Shown here: piece by piece, positions 13,757-15,411 of the stretch | Layout: each line of letters begins with the position of its first letter | Numbering within the stretch: the stretch's first letter is position 1 | From: Bacteroidota bacterium | GTDB lineage: Bacteria; Bacteroidota; Bacteroidia; UBA8524 | Direction: 5' to 3' | DNA: 15,411 nt | Assembly: GCA_003531115.1 (NCBI GenBank) | Contig: DQHT01000103.1 | Span: 14,613 to 30,023, forward strand | The notes under the pieces: generated by a model | What the model was told of the DNA's origin: nothing | The model's database searches: none | What the model saw: only the letters and a program-made list of their open reading frames with translations | Program-made: the position numbers and the translations under genes

Positions 13757-15081
13757 CGCTGGAAGGGCAGTCCGCGCATCTGCCGGCCTGCTCCCTGCAG
13801 TTTGTTCATGGTTTTCATCATCTTACGCATCTCTTCGAACTGCTTCACCAACTTATTTACTTCGGTGATGTCGCGACCTGAACCAAGGGCTATCCTCTTT
13901 TTCCGGTTGCCCGAAAGCGAATCCGGATTTTGCCGTTCGTAGGGAGTCATGGAACGAATGATGGCTTCAACCCCTTTAAAGGAGTCGTCGTTGATATCTA
14001 CATCTTTAATCGCCTTACCCACACCCGGTATCATGCCCATGAGGTCTTTGATATTTCCCATCTTCTTGATCTGCTGAAGCTGGTTGAGGAAATCCTCATA
14101 GTTGAACTCGTTACGGTTGATCTTCTTTTGCAGGCGTTGGGCTTCTTCTTCGTCGAAGACCTGCTGAGCCTTTTCAACCAGCGATACGATATCACCCATT
14201 CCCAATATACGGGAGGCCATCCTTTCGGGATGGAAGATGTCGAGGGCATCCATTTTTTCGCCCGTACTCACGAACTTGATCGGTTTGTTGACCACCGATT
14301 TAATGGACAAAGCCGCACCACCACGGGTATCGCCATCCATTTTGGTAAGGACCACCCCACTAAAATCGAGGCGTTCATTAAAGACCTGGGCCGTATTTAC
14401 CGCGTCCTGGCCTGTCATGGCATCCACCACAAAAAGAATTTCATTTGGCGAAACTGCCCGCTTCACTGCAGCGATCTCGTTCATCATCTGCTCGTCCACG
14501 CTTAAACGGCCGGCTGTATCGATGATCACTACATTGTTGCCATTTTGACGGGCAAATTTGATGGCGTTATTGGCAATTTCTACCGGATTTTTATTTCCAT
14601 CCTCGGTATACACCTCCACGCCTACCTGTTCTGCAAGCACTTTTAACTGGTCTATCGCAGCCGGGCGGTATACGTCGCCGGCCACCAACAAGGGATTTCT
14701 TCCTTTTGCCTTGATAAAACGGGCAAGTTTACCCGAAAAGGTCGTTTTACCCGAACCCTGCAATCCTGCGATCAGGATCACGGCAGGATTACCCTGAAGG
14801 CTGATCTCCTCCGTACTTCCCCCAAGCAGGTCCCTCAATTCGTCGTTAACGATCTTAACCATTAACTGGCTGGGAGAAACAGAGGTGAGCACGTTTTGCC
14901 CCATGGCCTTTTCCCGAACCACATCGGTAAAGGTTTTGGCAATTTTATAGTTCACATCAGCATCGAGCAGTGCTTTCCGTACGTCTTTCAATGTCTCGGC
15001 GATGTTTATTTCGGTAATGGTACCTTGCCCTTTAATCAGTTTAAACGAGCGTTCTAACCTATCTGATAAATTCTCGAACAT
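13753..15081 (-). CDS. ffh: Signal recognition particle GTPase Ffh (SRP54)
   Basis: The 442-residue protein has the N domain (1-95), the G domain with P-loop GLQGSGKTT (106-114), DVYRPAAIDQL (136-146), DTAGR (188-192), TKMDGD (246-251) and the closing DALDIFHPERMASRILGMGD, and the Met-rich M domain (about 325-442) with the RNA-binding stretch SGRDITEVNKLVKQFEEMRKMM. It binds 4.5S/SRP RNA and the signal sequences of nascent membrane proteins and docks with FtsY. The M domain has few methionines after the RNA site and ends in GLPFQR, a normal length for the family. It is single-gene, with a good promoter at 15111-15141, and converges on hscB with interlocked stops. Confidence 0.97.
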   Translation of the reverse strand: MFENLSDRLERSFKLIKGQGTITEINIAETLKDVRKALLDADVNYKIAKTFTDVVREKAMGQNVLTSVSPSQLMVKIVNDELRDLLGGSTEEISLQGNPAVILIAGLQGSGKTTFSGKLARFIKAKGRNPLLVAGDVYRPAAIDQLKVLAEQVGVEVYTEDGNKNPVEIANNAIKFARQNGNNVVIIDTAGRLSVDEQMMNEIAAVKRAVSPNEILFVVDAMTGQDAVNTAQVFNERLDFSGVVLTKMDGDTRGGAALSIKSVVNKPIKFVSTGEKMDALDIFHPERMASRILGMGDIVSLVEKAQQVFDEEEAQRLQKKINRNEFNYEDFLNQLQQIKKMGNIKDLMGMIPGVGKAIKDVDINDDSFKGVEAIIRSMTPYERQNPDSLSGNRKKRIALGSGRDITEVNKLVKQFEEMRKMMKTMNKLQGAGRQMRGLPFQR

Positions 15082-15110
15082 AATCTGCTATACTTAATTT
15101 TTAAGAAGCG

Positions 15111-15141
15111 CAAAAATAGACAAAATATGTCAATTCATCAA
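15111..15141 (-). promoter_or_regulatory. Bacteroidota-type promoter of ffh
   Basis: On the minus strand TTG (15141-15139), 20 nt and TATTTTTG (15118-15111) match the TTG / TAnnTTTG pattern with an exact -7 box. The start near 15104 gives a leader of about 23 nt before the ATG at 15081. A CAATT/AATTG inverted repeat (15131-15144) covers the -33 region. Confidence 0.6.
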
Positions 15142-15168
15142 TTGGATTTTTGTTCAGTATTTGAGATT

Positions 15169-15234
15169 CAAAATTGGATAGGTCAAAAGAGCTTGTATAA
15201 ATGGAAAAGTGAGCGGTGAAAAACAAAATTGGAT
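15169..15234. repeat. Direct repeats CAAAATTGGAT upstream of ffh
   Basis: CAAAATTGGAT occurs perfectly at 15169-15179 and 15224-15234; the core AATTGGAT occurs a third time at 15140-15147 beside the ffh promoter. On the minus strand the longer copies read ATCCAATTTTG, one base off a -7 box, so they could be extra promoters or a protein site. The surrounding DNA is AT-rich, so chance cannot be excluded. Confidence 0.4.
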
Positions 15235-15285
15235 GCCCGGTTTTCTGATACATCTATTTTTTTGAGCGGGAAACGGGATTAGCTC

Positions 15286-15379
15286 CCTCCGGTTGTGAGA
15301 TTGCCTTCGGCTAAGTTCAAACCTTCGGCTCTTAACTTGGAATCTGCCGTGGTGGACTATGCCTGGGCCATTCCGGCAG
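15286..15379. repeat. Three 9-bp boxes at 18-bp period plus inverted repeat, beside a tRNA gene
   Basis: The boxes CCTCCGGTT (15286), CCTTCGGCT (15304) and CCTTCGGCT (15322) are spaced exactly 18 bp apart, the last two identical. They overlap a short hairpin (AAGTT 15313-15317 / AACTT 15334-15338). Next follows a perfect inverted repeat CTGCCG (15344-15349) / CGGCAG (15374-15379), extended inward by TGG/CCA. The block is more GC-rich than the AT-rich DNA on its left, has no open frame, and fills most of the gene-free stretch 15082-15388. It could be a structured RNA, a dispersed repeat or the processed trailer of the tRNA transcript; I cannot tell which. Confidence 0.5.
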
Positions 15380-15388
15380 TTAATTGTG

Positions 15389-15411
15389 TGGGGAGAGCAG
15401 GATTCGAACCT
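15389..15411 (-). tRNA. tRNA, 3' end only (rest beyond window)
   Basis: Read on the minus strand, the last bases give AGG-TTCGAAT-CCTGC, a canonical T stem and loop (3' half of the stem intact), followed by the acceptor strand TCTCCCC (15396-15390) and discriminator A (15389). CCA is not encoded. The 5' acceptor should therefore read GGGGAGA. The anticodon lies outside the window, so the amino acid is not determined; tRNA-Tyr is a guess from similar flavobacterial genes. Confidence 0.85.

Noticed and set aside
15101..15253. 50-codon open frame on the minus strand upstream of ffh
   Set aside because: It overlaps the ffh promoter, is rich in Phe, Ser and Tyr as expected from AT-rich non-coding DNA, and its sequence matches no family I know.
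1..15411. Insertion sequences, CRISPR arrays, phage genes, toxin-antitoxin or defence systems
   Set aside because: No transposase, terminal inverted repeats, regular spaced repeats or typical defence domains were seen on either strand; gene content is housekeeping.

Overview
The window looks like a stretch of core chromosome from a marine-type member of the Flavobacteriaceae (Bacteroidota). The reasons are: several intergenic regions carry the TTG / TAnnTTTG promoter pattern typical of this phylum; the proteins resemble flavobacterial forms (a GlsB/OlsB-type 'hemolysin' GNAT acyltransferase, an Mpl-like Mur ligase, a compact HscB, a DUF58 protein, a USP with two domains); secreted proteins carry signal peptides cut just before Gln; and Shine-Dalgarno sequences are mostly absent. 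No mobile element, phage gene or CRISPR array is visible. The species cannot be named from sequence alone.

Layout. (1) 1-2896, plus strand, a tightly packed unit: the 3' end of an M3-family oligoendopeptidase, an FAH-family hydrolase, a secreted M23 metallopeptidase and a bacterioferritin-comigratory-type peroxiredoxin. (2) 2893-6573, minus strand, three separately transcribed genes: an Mpl-like murein-peptide ligase, a secreted protein made of three copies of one unrecognised ~110-residue domain, and a tandem universal stress protein. The last two are each followed by an intrinsic terminator. (3) 6655-7994, plus strand: thioredoxin with its own promoter and terminator, then a DUF58 protein. 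(4) 7991-10451, minus strand, read right to left: pdxH, fabI and the glsB-type acyltransferase. fabI and glsB lie 20 bp apart and form a lipid-synthesis pair. (5) 10515-13756, plus strand: a NUDIX hydrolase, the site-2 protease rseP, a secreted protein of unknown function and hscB, the last three overlapping each other. (6) 13753-15081, minus strand: ffh (SRP54) with a promoter, then a 307-bp non-coding stretch with short repeats and hairpins, and finally the 3' end of a minus-strand tRNA cut by the window edge.

Themes. Much of the window serves the cell envelope: peptidoglycan cleavage (M23) and recycling (Mpl), fatty-acid elongation (FabI) and aminolipid synthesis (GlsB), membrane-protein insertion (Ffh) and intramembrane proteolysis (RseP). 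Redox maintenance is also present (thioredoxin and a thioredoxin-dependent peroxidase).

Most genes are well-known housekeeping families, and I see no clearly new multi-gene system. The parts least explained by known families are the three-repeat secreted protein (4361-5530), the secreted protein wedged between rseP and hscB (12450-13244), and the repeat- and hairpin-rich block beside the tRNA (15286-15379). All three convergent gene junctions have interlocked stop codons, which is also notable.
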